A stretch of DNA of 53,953 nt from an uncultured Candidatus Poseidoniales archaeon (GCA_905181785.1 CAJIZC010000028.1:1-53953), one strand, 5' to 3'. Shown: positions 28,405 through 38,345, counted from the stretch's first letter. Made by a program: numbers and translations. The notes: generated by a model from the letters alone, not told the origin.

Positions 28405-29124
28405 ATGAGCGACGTTGAAAGAATCCCCACACACATTGAAGGATTGGACGAAAATATGCAAGGCGGTGTCCCACAAGGGCACATTTGCATTGTTGCAGGT
28501 TCCTCCGGTGCCATGAAGTCAAGCCTGACTTTTTCGATGCTCTACAACGCCGTGCTTTACGGCGAAACCAGTGGCATCTATGTCACGCTCGAACAAGGCA
28601 AGGACTCATTGCGCTCGCACATGGCAAACATGGGCATGAACGTGGACGATGCTCGCGTTCGAAACCGCATTGCAATCATCGATTTGTCAGATTTGCGAGT
28701 CGAACTTGACAAGCAAGGCATGAGCGACCGGGTCGATTGGATGGGCCAATTGATCAAGCAACTCACATCGTATCGAGAAGCAATCGGATTCGAACTTCTC
28801 GTTTTCGATTCGCTTGGAGCGTTCTTCACCCTGACCAAAATGGACAACCCTCGTGATGAAATTTTCCGACTCTTTGAAGCGGTGCGCAGGCTCGGCTTGA
28901 CGTCGTTCTTCATCTGTGAAATGACAGGCGACGACCACAAGCAGTTTGGTGAATATGGGGTAGAAGACTACCTCTCCGACGGGGTTTTACATCTTGTGAT
29001 GGAGCGAACGGGCGATGAAGTAAACCGAAAACTCGGCATTGTCAAAATGCGACACACTCGCCACAGCCTCGGTTACAAGCCCTTCAATTGGAAGGAAAGC
29101 GAGCAAAGATTCACCATTCTTTGA
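28405..29124 (+). CDS. KaiC-like RecA-superfamily ATPase
   Basis: 239 residues, a single KaiC/RadA-like domain. It starts with the family pattern IPTHIEGLDENMQGGVPQGH, then the P-loop GSSGAMKSS (32-40) with Lys38-Ser39, the residue before Lys being Met instead of Gly. GIYVTLEQ, Walker B LLVFDSLGAF (Asp135) and a C-terminal VKMRHTRHS (putative arginine-finger/ATP-contact segment) complete the fold. Archaeal single-domain KaiC-like ATPases are thought to act in signalling or regulation; the partner is unknown. ATG 28405 matches the family start better than an upstream alternative start at 28375. The 3' end converges on glmS with 5 bp spare. Confidence 0.82.
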   Translation: MSDVERIPTHIEGLDENMQGGVPQGHICIVAGSSGAMKSSLTFSMLYNAVLYGETSGIYVTLEQGKDSLRSHMANMGMNVDDARVRNRIAIIDLSDLRVELDKQGMSDRVDWMGQLIKQLTSYREAIGFELLVFDSLGAFFTLTKMDNPRDEIFRLFEAVRRLGLTSFFICEMTGDDHKQFGEYGVEDYLSDGVLHLVMERTGDEVNRKLGIVKMRHTRHSLGYKPFNWKESEQRFTIL

Positions 29125-29129
29125 ATGAA

Positions 29130-30950
29130 TCACTCAACGGTGACCGACTTCGCTAGGTTTCTCGGACGATCAACATCACAGCCCAACGCAAGTGCGGTGT
29201 GGTAGGCAATCAGTTGGAGTGGTACAACCGTCAACAAAGGCGACAGCAGGTTGTGAACCGGTGGAACTGCAATGCATACATCGCCCTCTTCAGCAATGTC
29301 GTCGCCTGCTTCATGAATCAAGATAATCTTCGCCCCTCGTGCCCGACATTCGTGAATCGCAGATACGGTCTTTGTTTTGACGTGGTCGTTTGGTGCAATG
29401 AAAATGACTGGACTGCCTTCTTCCAACAGGGCGATAGGGCCGTGTTTCATCTCACCTGCCGGATAAGCAAGGCATGGAATATAGGCGATTTCCATTAATT
29501 TGAGCGCCCCTTCTTTGGCGACGGGTGCGGAGATTCCACGCCCGAGGAACAGAACGCTTTTGGCATCCTTGACCAGTTTGACTGCTTCATCAATTGGCCC
29601 TTGATTCTCTAAGTATTCTTCCACAAGGTGGGGCACTTGTTGAAGGCCGTGAATCAATTCGATACCTCGTTCTTTACTGATGTTGCGAGACCGACCAACT
29701 TGGAGGGCAAACATTGTGAGCGCTGCGACCATGTTCGAGAAGGCTTTGGTGGAAGCAACGGCTTGTTCAGGACCTGAGTGAATGTAAACGCCTTGACGGC
29801 ACAAACGAGCGATAGAGGAGCCAACCACGTTCACAACACCATGGACATTACCTCCTTTGAGTTGAATTTCCTTGATGGCGGAGAGCGTGTCTGCGGTTTC
29901 TCCAGATTGAGTCACTGCAAAATGAAGCGCTGCTGGATTAATGACCGGATCGTTGTGCCTAAACTCGCTCGATATGTGAGCAACAGCAGGAATACGAGCC
30001 AACTTCTCAATCAGCAATTGTCCTATTTCCGCTGCGTTGTAGGAGGTGCCGCAGCCAAGCAAACGAACATGGGGAATCTTAGCCAGCGTGGCTGGTGTGA
30101 GTTTTAGCCCACCGAGTCGCCCGCTGCCACGTGATCGGTCTAAACGACCGCTGATGCAATGCCGAAGAGCGTCGGGTTGTTCATAGATTTCTTTAAGCAT
30201 GAAATGTGGGAAATCACCAAGTTCAGACTCGCCCCATTCGGATTCGAGCGTCGTGCTTTTGGTTGAGCTTTTGCCTCCTTTGAGGGTCGATAATTTGACC
30301 GAGGTTGCTGTTAATGTTGCAATATCTCCGTCTTCGAGGTAAATCACCTGCTGGGTGTGAGCGGTCAGTGCGTGGGGGTCGCTGGAGATGAACATCTCAT
30401 CAACGCCTTGACCGATGATCAAGGGTGAGCCATTGCGGGCGCAGACGATGGTGTCATGCTCTTCAAACAAGGCGCATATTCCCCAAGTGCCACGCACCTG
30501 ATGAAGCGCACGGCGCACCGCAGATTCGGGATTGTTGTCCACCGAAAGTTCCCGTTCAATGATGTGAGCCAGCGCTTCGGAATCGGTATCGCTCAGCAGG
30601 TTAACGCCTTGTACGGAAAGCGAACTTCGCAGCATTCTTGCGTTCTCGATGATGCCGTTGTGGACGATGACAACCTTGCCTTGTGCGGATGAGTGCGGGT
30701 GTGCATTTTCGTCTGTGACTCCACCGTGCGTGGCCCAGCGGGTGTGTGCAATCCCAATATGGCCGTCGATTCGATCTGGCAAAACGGAACGTAATTCCTG
30801 TACCTTGCCGACTTTTTTGTGCACCGCAATGGTACCATTTTTGACAGCAATTCCAGTTGAGTCATAGCCACGGTACTCAAGTCGGCGCAATCCTTCGACG
30901 AGCAATGGAGCCGCTTGATGGGGGCCAATGTATCCAAAAATTCCACACAT
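29130..30950 (-). CDS. glmS: Glutamine-fructose-6-phosphate aminotransferase (isomerizing)
   Basis: 606 residues, full length. It makes glucosamine-6-phosphate, the entry to UDP-GlcNAc for glycan synthesis. An Ntn-type glutaminase domain begins MCGIFGYIG with nucleophile Cys2, followed by RWATHGGVTDENAHPH and NGIIENA. Two SIS isomerase domains follow (GCGTSYNAA; TQSGETADT; the second with LGRGISAPVAKEGALKLMEI), ending PRNLAKSVTVE. The start is preceded by AGGTGA (30955-30960), 4 nt from the ATG, and the upstream subtilase stop is only 9 bp away, so glmS is translated from a polycistronic mRNA with a Shine-Dalgarno site. Confidence 0.97.
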   Translation of the reverse strand: MCGIFGYIGPHQAAPLLVEGLRRLEYRGYDSTGIAVKNGTIAVHKKVGKVQELRSVLPDRIDGHIGIAHTRWATHGGVTDENAHPHSSAQGKVVIVHNGIIENARMLRSSLSVQGVNLLSDTDSEALAHIIERELSVDNNPESAVRRALHQVRGTWGICALFEEHDTIVCARNGSPLIIGQGVDEMFISSDPHALTAHTQQVIYLEDGDIATLTATSVKLSTLKGGKSSTKSTTLESEWGESELGDFPHFMLKEIYEQPDALRHCISGRLDRSRGSGRLGGLKLTPATLAKIPHVRLLGCGTSYNAAEIGQLLIEKLARIPAVAHISSEFRHNDPVINPAALHFAVTQSGETADTLSAIKEIQLKGGNVHGVVNVVGSSIARLCRQGVYIHSGPEQAVASTKAFSNMVAALTMFALQVGRSRNISKERGIELIHGLQQVPHLVEEYLENQGPIDEAVKLVKDAKSVLFLGRGISAPVAKEGALKLMEIAYIPCLAYPAGEMKHGPIALLEEGSPVIFIAPNDHVKTKTVSAIHECRARGAKIILIHEAGDDIAEEGDVCIAVPPVHNLLSPLLTVVPLQLIAYHTALALGCDVDRPRNLAKSVTVE

Positions 30951-30959
30951 AATTTCACC

Positions 30960-33900
30960 TTAGCACTGAACCGTGTTCGAACAAATCGGGCAGGAAACCT
31001 TCCTCAGAGTCATGTCTTTCACGGTGAACTTGGCATCGCATTCGCTGCATGTTACATCGCGCTGGGGTGGAGCGATGTTGGGCAATGGGGGCAAGCCACC
31101 TAGCAAAGGCAGTCCATCTGGTCCGAGCAATGGAGGCAGTTCGCCCGGGGCTGGAAGCGGTGGAAGTGTTGCTGGAGTGGGTGCATCCGGCTGGAGAAGC
31201 GGCAATGGCGGCAATGAAATCGATTCAGCGATTTCTGCAAACTCCCGTTGCTGCTTGCGTTGCATTCTTCGAGTGAGTCGCGCGTTTCCTTCACCAGATT
31301 CCGCTTTGGCCTCGAGGCTTTCTGAAAGGCTCTGCCCCTCCTCTTCCAGCGCGATGGTCGGCGCGCTTGAGGACACGACAAGTTCCTCTGCTTCCGTATC
31401 GATGGCCAACAATGGTCCATCATCGTCCTCAGGCCGGATCATCAATTCGATGCTTTCATCGGTTTCCACGAGCACTTTTGTTGCCACGTACACTTCGTGT
31501 TCTTCGGAGCGGGCGCGCCGGATTGATACGACGACCAGAAGAAGGAAAAGTGCGAGCATGAGCCCTGCAACTCCGACAATGGTGAGTTTCATTTCTTGAG
31601 AACCTGGCAACGGTGCAAGCAACGCATCGATGAAACTGCTGTCGTCGTCAATGGGCCGATCGTCGCCGGAGAGGGAAGCAAGGGTTCGAAGTTTGAGCGA
31701 TCCTGAAGCGGTCGACAACATCACGATGCCATCGTATTCCATTCCAGCATACCCTTCAAGGAAGCCTTGAGCCATAAGATTCGACATGCCTTCGATCGAG
31801 TCATGATCTGCATTTGTAAGCAGTCCGTAACGGGTGGTTGGACCGAAGGTGTTGATTTCATCGTACATGATTTGAACCCCGTAGGCTGTCGCATGCATCT
31901 TAATGTCGAGCACACCAGGCGCTTCAATTGTCGAGGCTTCGTCCACTGTCCAAGCGTTGTCAGTCACGGCATAGGCGACATTTGCATCTCGCCCTCGCCC
32001 TTCAATCCAAGCAGCGATGAGAACATCATCCCCGTTCGACTGCTTGACGATAAGGTGAGCCTTTGAGGCTTCATCCCCGATTGAAGATTGGAAACTCCAA
32101 GAGGAGAGCGTAGGTTCTCCATGCGTGTACATCAGACCAACACGGTTGATGCCTGAAACATCGTCCCTCATCTCTTGATAGATGATGTGTAAGTTTTCCT
32201 CGCCATAGCCAATGGCCAATGGATCGCCTTTTGATGGGCGAATGTCGATATCGGAGAGGACATTTGTTGGGTTACCCCAGCTCGTAGGGCTGTCAGGGTT
32301 ATTGGAAACAAGGGTGAAGATGGAGGTCACATCTTGCCATGATCCAGATGTCGCAATGTCTCTGTGATAACCGGCAAGAACAACGGTGTCCTCGTATTCC
32401 GCCATAGCGAGGCCCCAATAGGAGCCTTCGGACAATTTTTGCGAGGGCATCTGGTAGTGCACGGGGGTGTTCATTTCCACCTTCGAGAGTGACGTCATGC
32501 CAATGTTGGTGAGCGTGTAGCCATCTGCGCTGATGCTTTTGCGAGTCCAAGCCGCATGAATCAAGCCATCCGAACGTTCGAGCACGGCCAATTCGCCACC
32601 CCACATGTCTTCAAGCAACAAGTCGGTTTGGACCGCCATCGAAGGCGTGATGCTCCGAACGTGAAGTTCGCCGTCGATCGTGGTAAACAGCAAAGCCCCA
32701 TTTTCAAGCCCAATGAATTCCACTGGGACCTCGCCTGTGGCGAGTTCGATGCTAACTTGAGAACCAAGCGAAAGATCATCCACCACGACGGTGAACCTGT
32801 AATTGCTAAATTCAGCCTCTACACCGTTGCCTTGCAACGACGCTTTGAATCGAACTGCGCCCACTGTTTCGCTGGCATTAATTGCAAAACTGACGACTTC
32901 ATACCCCGAACTTGTGTCCGAACCTGGAACGACCAAGATGCTCTGGGTGCCAAGTTGAACAAAACCGTCAACGCCGTTGGACCACCGGGAGAGCGACATA
33001 GCCAAATCAGTAGCATCGGTTTGCCCCAAGTTATCGATCCGAAGCCGAAGCATGTAGGGTTCATCTGGGACAGGGATGTTCGGGAGCGAAGTGACAGCAC
33101 CCGGCAAGAATCGAAGCATGGCTTCAACAGGACGTTCTTCAACTTCGAAAGAAAAGGTATAGGCATTATTCTCTGGTGTTGGGTCTGCGTGTTGCGATGT
33201 TGGGTCGACCAAAATCGATACTTCTTGTGTACCTGGCTCAGTCGCCCACCAGTAGAGGGTGACTTGTTGGCTTTCTCCTTCATTGAGAATGGAAATGCTG
33301 GTTTCAGAAGGGTAGGTTTCCGAACTTGACCCTTCAGCATTGAGGCGGACATAGACATCTGTTGCATCCAAATCCCCTACGTTTGCGATTGTAAAGTCAA
33401 TTTCGAGAACCGTCCCAGCCACAGCGGAGTAGACCGGTAAGCCCTGGTCCATGATTTCAACCGAACCTTGGAACACAAAGTCAGGCGCTGCTGGTTGATT
33501 GTCAACAATGTAAGTTCGCCGGACGGTGTCCGTTACGACCCCACTTTCGTTGACCATTCGGAAACTGAGGCGGTGAGAGCCGTCCTCAACGCTGTTGGAA
33601 TTCCAAGTAAAGGACCAATCTTGGGACCCTACTTCGAGGAATTCGAGTTCTTCTCCAAGCAACCATTCACCGCTGCCAACCTTGAATTCCAAGCGGTCAT
33701 GCTCAAGGCCTTCAACGGTTCCAGTAAACTCCACTGATCCTTCAAGGGCGGTTCCGACAGAGGGCCCTGCAAGGGTCACGGCCATGCGCGCTAAGTTCAC
33801 AAAGCGAACTTCGATGGACGATTCCTGTCCGTCGTCGCTGATGGCTCGAGCGAGCACGAGGACGTATTCTTCATCCTGGCGAATCCAATCGGATTTGATG

Positions 33901-35903
33901 GAAATGTCCAGGAACCAGTTGTTCACATCGCCTCCAGTGTCAACCCAGCCTTGCAATTCACGGACAGTGCCGGATTCAAGGTGTTGTTCAATTCGAACCT
34001 GTACCTTGTCGTAGGCTCCATCGTCCCCGTCGACAGCAGTCCCTGAGATTCGTGAACGATCCCCTTCAATCCACCACGTGCCGTTTGAAGGTTTTTCCAT
34101 GGTGACGTGGTCGCCGGTTCCGTTTCCAGTTGGAGGTGGATCGATGACGCCGCCACCGCCTTCAAGGGGTGTGCATGAACGTTCGAGCACGGTGTCAATG
34201 GCGCATGATGCATCGATAAGTCCGAAGCCCCATTCTGCGTTCCAACGGTTGGAGATGGAGGGTTCTGTGGCTGAACCTCGCTGTTCAGAGGAGTTCCTCA
34301 GAATGTCCTTGACTTCCTGAGGCGTGAGCGAAGGTTCTGCTTGGAGCATGGTTGCAACCACCCCAGAGGCAATGGGTGTCGCCATGCTTGTTCCGTCTTT
34401 TTCATCGTATTCATTGCTGGCCAGCGGCCGTCCTGGTTGACCTGGGAACGATGAGCCTGTTTGGGCTGTGGCGGACATGATACCAGACCCAAAGGAAGTG
34501 ATGTCGGGCTTGAGTTCATCCCATTCATCGTCATCCTCATCGTCCAAACGAGGCCCGGTGTTGGAGTAATCTGCGACGTTGTCATTTGTTCTGTTGACGG
34601 TGCCGCGGTCTGTTGCTGCGCCCACTGAAATGGCTTTGTCTGCACTTGCTGGTGATGGAACCCGATTGGTTCCGTCGTTGCCCATAGCCACCACACAAAC
34701 GATGGAGGCATTGACGGCGTCGTTCACGAGACGAGCTTCAGCTCCAGAGCCGTTGTCGCCTTGATCGCCCGGGTTGAGGGGGGAGGATGCGGAACCAAAC
34801 GACATGGATGCCACTTGGATGCCCCGGCTTGACGCGTTGTTGCCCCAGTCGGTGTTGACGTTGTTGATGATCCATTGAATCCCGTTCAGAGAGGCTTGTG
34901 AGTTCGTACCGCCGGTGTCGGTCAAGACCTTGACATCGACCAAATAGGCGCCGGGTGCTGTGCCCATGTGAACTCGGCTTGAATCTCCGGTTCCAACAAC
35001 TGAACCAGCCACGTGAGTCCCGTGACCGTTACCGTCATCGGGGTCTTGAGTCCCATCCGTCGCTCCTGCTGAAGACGTTGCGTCATAGCCTGCAACCCAT
35101 TTTTGGTCGTCGTACGAGGTGGCATCCTCATCAGGCTCATCGTCCACATCGTCGAAATCGTTGAGTGCTTCGTGTTCGTTGTCCACACCGGTGTCGAGAA
35201 CAGCCACAACGACTGCTTCGCCGATGTAGTCGCGTTCATAGGCTGTTTGAGAATAAACTTCGGAAGGCCTTGAACGGGCTGCTTTCGCTGCCACATCGTT
35301 GAATGGAATCATCACGTTTTGCATTTCAATGACCACAACGCCGTAGGAAGCATAGAGGTCCATGAGCGCGCTAATGGGCACCTTGTCAACCGCTACAGAA
35401 TCAATGTCGTCGAGCACTTGAAACCAAGCACCCTGTTCTTCTCCAACCCATCCATGTGCGGCTAGAACGCTGCGCAGCGTCTCGATTTCACTGACGCCTG
35501 GGTGCCAAGCATAATCGACGACGATGGCAACCGTTTTCCGGCCATCATCGCCAATGATGGCGGTTGGTGATTCAGATTCCGCACCTGCAATCACCCGTTG
35601 CAAACGGTCATCCATGCCGTTCCAATCCAGATCTGGGCCGTAACTTTGCCACCATGCATCATCCTCAGAAGAGGGGCGCTCACCTCGATCGATGTCTCGA
35701 AGAGGGCGCAAGCAAAGTTCCTCACCGCACATCAACGGTGGCAGACCTTCAACCAAGATTGGCTGAGCGTACTCAACCGGTTCAGACCATGGTTCTGTTT
35801 GGCTTTGGGTCGCCATTGCGCCGAGGTCAGCGATGAGGAAAACGGCGACAAGGATCAAAGAAACGAGAGGCGTTTTGCGCGAAGGTTTGTCCATCATTGC
35901 CAT
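30960..35903 (-). CDS. Giant membrane-anchored subtilase (peptidase S8) with C-terminal zinc-ribbon-like tail
   Basis: 1647 residues. A signal/anchor segment (TPLVSLILVAVFLIADLGAM) is followed by a pro-region. The subtilisin domain has catalytic Asp about 237 (VAVLDTGVD), His about 294 (GHGTHVAGS) and Ser about 506 (GTSMATPIA). Beyond it lie a P-domain/jelly-roll-like region, at least one CARDB-like region (GTVLEIDFTIANVGDLDATD) and a beta-rich segment. A transmembrane helix (about 1439-1462) leads to a cytoplasmic tail rich in Asp/Glu and Pro, ending in two CxxC pairs (CSEC ... CPIC). Extracellular protein degradation or maturation of surface proteins is likely. ATGs at 35930, 35897 and 35894 are alternatives. 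It lies between the rhomboid gene and glmS on the same strand. Confidence 0.9.
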   Translation of the reverse strand: MAMMDKPSRKTPLVSLILVAVFLIADLGAMATQSQTEPWSEPVEYAQPILVEGLPPLMCGEELCLRPLRDIDRGERPSSEDDAWWQSYGPDLDWNGMDDRLQRVIAGAESESPTAIIGDDGRKTVAIVVDYAWHPGVSEIETLRSVLAAHGWVGEEQGAWFQVLDDIDSVAVDKVPISALMDLYASYGVVVIEMQNVMIPFNDVAAKAARSRPSEVYSQTAYERDYIGEAVVVAVLDTGVDNEHEALNDFDDVDDEPDEDATSYDDQKWVAGYDATSSAGATDGTQDPDDGNGHGTHVAGSVVGTGDSSRVHMGTAPGAYLVDVKVLTDTGGTNSQASLNGIQWIINNVNTDWGNNASSRGIQVASMSFGSASSPLNPGDQGDNGSGAEARLVNDAVNASIVCVVAMGNDGTNRVPSPASADKAISVGAATDRGTVNRTNDNVADYSNTGPRLDDEDDDEWDELKPDITSFGSGIMSATAQTGSSFPGQPGRPLASNEYDEKDGTSMATPIASGVVATMLQAEPSLTPQEVKDILRNSSEQRGSATEPSISNRWNAEWGFGLIDASCAIDTVLERSCTPLEGGGGVIDPPPTGNGTGDHVTMEKPSNGTWWIEGDRSRISGTAVDGDDGAYDKVQVRIEQHLESGTVRELQGWVDTGGDVNNWFLDISIKSDWIRQDEEYVLVLARAISDDGQESSIEVRFVNLARMAVTLAGPSVGTALEGSVEFTGTVEGLEHDRLEFKVGSGEWLLGEELEFLEVGSQDWSFTWNSNSVEDGSHRLSFRMVNESGVVTDTVRRTYIVDNQPAAPDFVFQGSVEIMDQGLPVYSAVAGTVLEIDFTIANVGDLDATDVYVRLNAEGSSSETYPSETSISILNEGESQQVTLYWWATEPGTQEVSILVDPTSQHADPTPENNAYTFSFEVEERPVEAMLRFLPGAVTSLPNIPVPDEPYMLRLRIDNLGQTDATDLAMSLSRWSNGVDGFVQLGTQSILVVPGSDTSSGYEVVSFAINASETVGAVRFKASLQGNGVEAEFSNYRFTVVVDDLSLGSQVSIELATGEVPVEFIGLENGALLFTTIDGELHVRSITPSMAVQTDLLLEDMWGGELAVLERSDGLIHAAWTRKSISADGYTLTNIGMTSLSKVEMNTPVHYQMPSQKLSEGSYWGLAMAEYEDTVVLAGYHRDIATSGSWQDVTSIFTLVSNNPDSPTSWGNPTNVLSDIDIRPSKGDPLAIGYGEENLHIIYQEMRDDVSGINRVGLMYTHGEPTLSSWSFQSSIGDEASKAHLIVKQSNGDDVLIAAWIEGRGRDANVAYAVTDNAWTVDEASTIEAPGVLDIKMHATAYGVQIMYDEINTFGPTTRYGLLTNADHDSIEGMSNLMAQGFLEGYAGMEYDGIVMLSTASGSLKLRTLASLSGDDRPIDDDSSFIDALLAPLPGSQEMKLTIVGVAGLMLALFLLLVVVSIRRARSEEHEVYVATKVLVETDESIELMIRPEDDDGPLLAIDTEAEELVVSSSAPTIALEEEGQSLSESLEAKAESGEGNARLTRRMQRKQQREFAEIAESISLPPLPLLQPDAPTPATLPPLPAPGELPPLLGPDGLPLLGGLPPLPNIAPPQRDVTCSECDAKFTVKDMTLRKVSCPICSNTVQC

Positions 35904-35958
35904 CCACTCACGCCTTTGGTGATGGCGCATGCCTTTGAGGGTATCCGTGATTTGTCCC

Positions 35959-35986
35959 CTCCCCAGCCCCTAAGGGGCTAGGGGAG
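35959..35986 (-). terminator. GC-rich hairpin between rhomboid and subtilase genes
   Basis: A 12-bp stem with one bulged base (the A at 35980) and a 3-nt loop (TAA on the plus strand, 35971-35973). It starts 3 nt after the rhomboid stop codon and lies 55 nt before the subtilase start. There is no clear U-tract after it on the minus strand, so it may act as a processing or attenuation element, or as an mRNA 3'-end stabiliser, rather than a classical terminator. Confidence 0.55.
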
Positions 35987-35989
35987 TTT

Positions 35990-37042
35990 TCAATCCGGCC
36001 ATGTGAGGTGCGATGGTTCATTGGCACATTGCAGGTGCGGACCGCCCCGTCGATCGACGACACCTAGCCGAGCATCGCACTCAGGACAGGCTCCAAGTTC
36101 CGCAAGATGTTCCATCCAAGCCAATCGCGTTTCAGGCTCATCGCCTGAAGCCCGTAACTTCGCAAGGCCGTTCCGTAGATTCCGGGGCACAGCAAGGCCC
36201 CTTGCGCTCCACGGGTCTTCAAGTGTCGATAGGTCAACCATGCTGGCTTTGACGCGATTTAGATGCGCCCTGACATCGCTTGAGGATGAGGGGCCCCCGT
36301 CTTCCACGCCCAATTCATAAGGACCACCTTTGGCCACATAAGGCAGAAGAAAATAAGCCGCTAAAAAGCCGCCAAGATGCGCCATGTGAGCGACATCGCT
36401 GACTTGTTGCAACCCAAGCGTCTGATAGGCTCTTGCCACCTCGAGGGCGAAGTAGATCAAAGCGATGACATACACCGGCCATTTTCGAATCAAAATCAAT
36501 GGGAAGGCGATTTCATCGCGTGGCCATCCTGCGAGGTAAGCCCCGAACAAGCCAAATGCAGCACCTGAAGCACCAAGCGAAGGTGTTGCAGAATCGAGGT
36601 TCATCAACCACCACGAGATTGAGCCTCCGACCAAACCTACGCAATAGATTGCGGCGAACCTTCGCATGCCTAATCGTTGTTCGAGTGGAACCCCCACGAG
36701 GGCGATGACGAGGATGTTACCCAGCACGTGTGTAGCGTCGAATGGATTGTGTAAAAAGCCGGCAGAAATGAGCGTGTGTGGCCAATCGAAAAGACCGGTT
36801 CGAGCCGGTACAAGCCAGAAATCAGACCACATGTACCACGAGTCGCTGTCGAGCCAACCTTGGCGCATTGAAAACAAGTAAATCACCTGAACAAGGTAGG
36901 CCAGCAGAAGCCCTACCGTTAACGATAAAGCAAGCGATGATTTGTGCTTAAAGGCGGAAAAAATGGGCCAGAACAGCGCCGTAAGCCAGAGGCCAAGCAA
37001 GGCCCATTCACCGGCCCCGAACATGTCCATACCAGTGGCCAT
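35990..37042 (-). CDS. Rhomboid-family intramembrane serine protease with C-terminal Cys-rich tail
   Basis: 350 residues. Cleaves transmembrane segments of substrates within the membrane. Six to seven helices; the rhomboid HxxxN pair in THVLGN (His105, Asn109), nucleophile Ser159 in GASGAAFG, and catalytic His222 in HMAHLGGF. The helical core ends near residue 237. A soluble tail of about 110 residues follows, ending with CPECDARLGV and a further Cys/His (QCANEPSH), a possible zinc site like that at the end of the adjacent subtilase. ATG 37042 is preceded by AAGGAG; the longer frame would overlap the divergent ccmA gene. Confidence 0.9.
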   Translation of the reverse strand: MATGMDMFGAGEWALLGLWLTALFWPIFSAFKHKSSLALSLTVGLLLAYLVQVIYLFSMRQGWLDSDSWYMWSDFWLVPARTGLFDWPHTLISAGFLHNPFDATHVLGNILVIALVGVPLEQRLGMRRFAAIYCVGLVGGSISWWLMNLDSATPSLGASGAAFGLFGAYLAGWPRDEIAFPLILIRKWPVYVIALIYFALEVARAYQTLGLQQVSDVAHMAHLGGFLAAYFLLPYVAKGGPYELGVEDGGPSSSSDVRAHLNRVKASMVDLSTLEDPWSARGLAVPRNLRNGLAKLRASGDEPETRLAWMEHLAELGACPECDARLGVVDRRGGPHLQCANEPSHLTWPD

Positions 37043-37130
37043 GCTCCTTTCCACGATGACCCGACATTTGAGTTCATGGGCTGGAGGCTTGTAGGGGAGC
37101 ATTGATGTTAATGCTCCCTGTGGCAAAACC

Positions 37131-38345
37131 ATGGCAGAGGCCCTTCTAAGCATCGAAGGCGTTGAACTCCGCCGTGGCATGGGCGTTGTTTTATCGGCCT
37201 TTGATTTGCACCTCGAGTCTGGTGAAATCATCATGCTTCACGGCGCGAATGGAGCAGGAAAATCCACAGTGATTGAAACGGCTGCTCGATTGCTCCCCCT
37301 CGAACGAGGATCGGTGTCGCATCATGGCCACCTCACCTTCGATGCTGAAGGTCGGCGCGTCAATCCTAGGCGACCCTTCGGACTTACGCTTCAAGACAAT
37401 GGAATGATTGGAAGCGAAACAATTCACGCCCACCTTTCTGCCGTAGCAAACCTATCTGGTGCACACCTCGAACTCGAGCCTCTGCTCGAAACGTACGGTC
37501 TGCAACACAGAATGCATGATAGAATCGCTCACCTTTCAGGAGGACAAGCAAGAAAAGTCGCCGTACTCGCTGGTTTGATACCTGCCATGGTCGCAGCTCT
37601 ACCAACGGTTGTTCTCCTCGATGAGCCAGATTCTGGTTTGGACGAGGAGGCATTGGCTGCGCTCATGCTGCATGTGCAATCGCTTGCTGCCGCAGGCCAT
37701 GGATTCTTGATAGCCACACACAACCCGACCTTGCTCACCATTGGCACACATCTCCATGACTTGGAAACAAAATCACCTCAAGATCACCTCACTACGAAGG
37801 CTTGGATGCAAGCAGGAGAACCTCGCGCACCGTCTTGGTTGATGGCCAGAACCGGCCATCGTTACACAGCCTCAACGCGCTCTGGAATTGCACGCAACGG
37901 TCTTGCTGCTTTGATGGTCTTGGGCTGCGCACTGGCCTTGGGCGATCCGTCTGTTCTTCCTAAGGGATTATGGGTGACTGGTGGAGTGTTAGCCCCCGCT
38001 TTTGCCGCTGGCCTTGCCGGCGACCCGACGACCCACCTCATGCGAGAACAACGCGCCGGCGACTGGTGGCGAGCCCATGGCCAACACACCCCGTCTGCGA
38101 TGGGCCTTGGCTTGGGCGTCGGCGCTTTGGCGACCATGCTATCGAGCTACATATTCACAGGTGAACTTGAGTTAAACCTGGTTGTCGTTGGAGCGCTCAT
38201 TGGGGAGATAACAATGGTGGGAGTGCGTCTTCTGAACAATTCAACACAGCGACTTGCTCGCCCGAATGCAGTGTTCATTCGCCTCTTGCTGCCTGCGTTT
38301 ATATTGCCGTGGGCTCTTGTCGTAAGTTGGGTTGCTGGTTGGTGA
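37131..38345 (+). CDS. ccmA: Haem-exporter ABC ATPase (CcmA-like) fused to a membrane domain
   Basis: 404 residues. Residues 1 to ~215 are an ABC ATPase: Walker A GANGAGKST (38-46), Q-loop LTLQDNG, signature LSGGQARK, Walker B VVLLDEPDSGLD, and H-loop ATHNP. The remaining ~180 residues carry about five hydrophobic helices, so ATPase and permease parts are one polypeptide. In bacterial system I cytochrome c maturation, CcmA and the six-helix CcmB are separate; the fused domain may replace CcmB. The ccmC context and stop/start overlap support this pathway assignment, but export of another molecule cannot be excluded. Confidence 0.75.
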   Translation: MAEALLSIEGVELRRGMGVVLSAFDLHLESGEIIMLHGANGAGKSTVIETAARLLPLERGSVSHHGHLTFDAEGRRVNPRRPFGLTLQDNGMIGSETIHAHLSAVANLSGAHLELEPLLETYGLQHRMHDRIAHLSGGQARKVAVLAGLIPAMVAALPTVVLLDEPDSGLDEEALAALMLHVQSLAAAGHGFLIATHNPTLLTIGTHLHDLETKSPQDHLTTKAWMQAGEPRAPSWLMARTGHRYTASTRSGIARNGLAALMVLGCALALGDPSVLPKGLWVTGGVLAPAFAAGLAGDPTTHLMREQRAGDWWRAHGQHTPSAMGLGLGVGALATMLSSYIFTGELELNLVVVGALIGEITMVGVRLLNNSTQRLARPNAVFIRLLLPAFILPWALVVSWVAGW

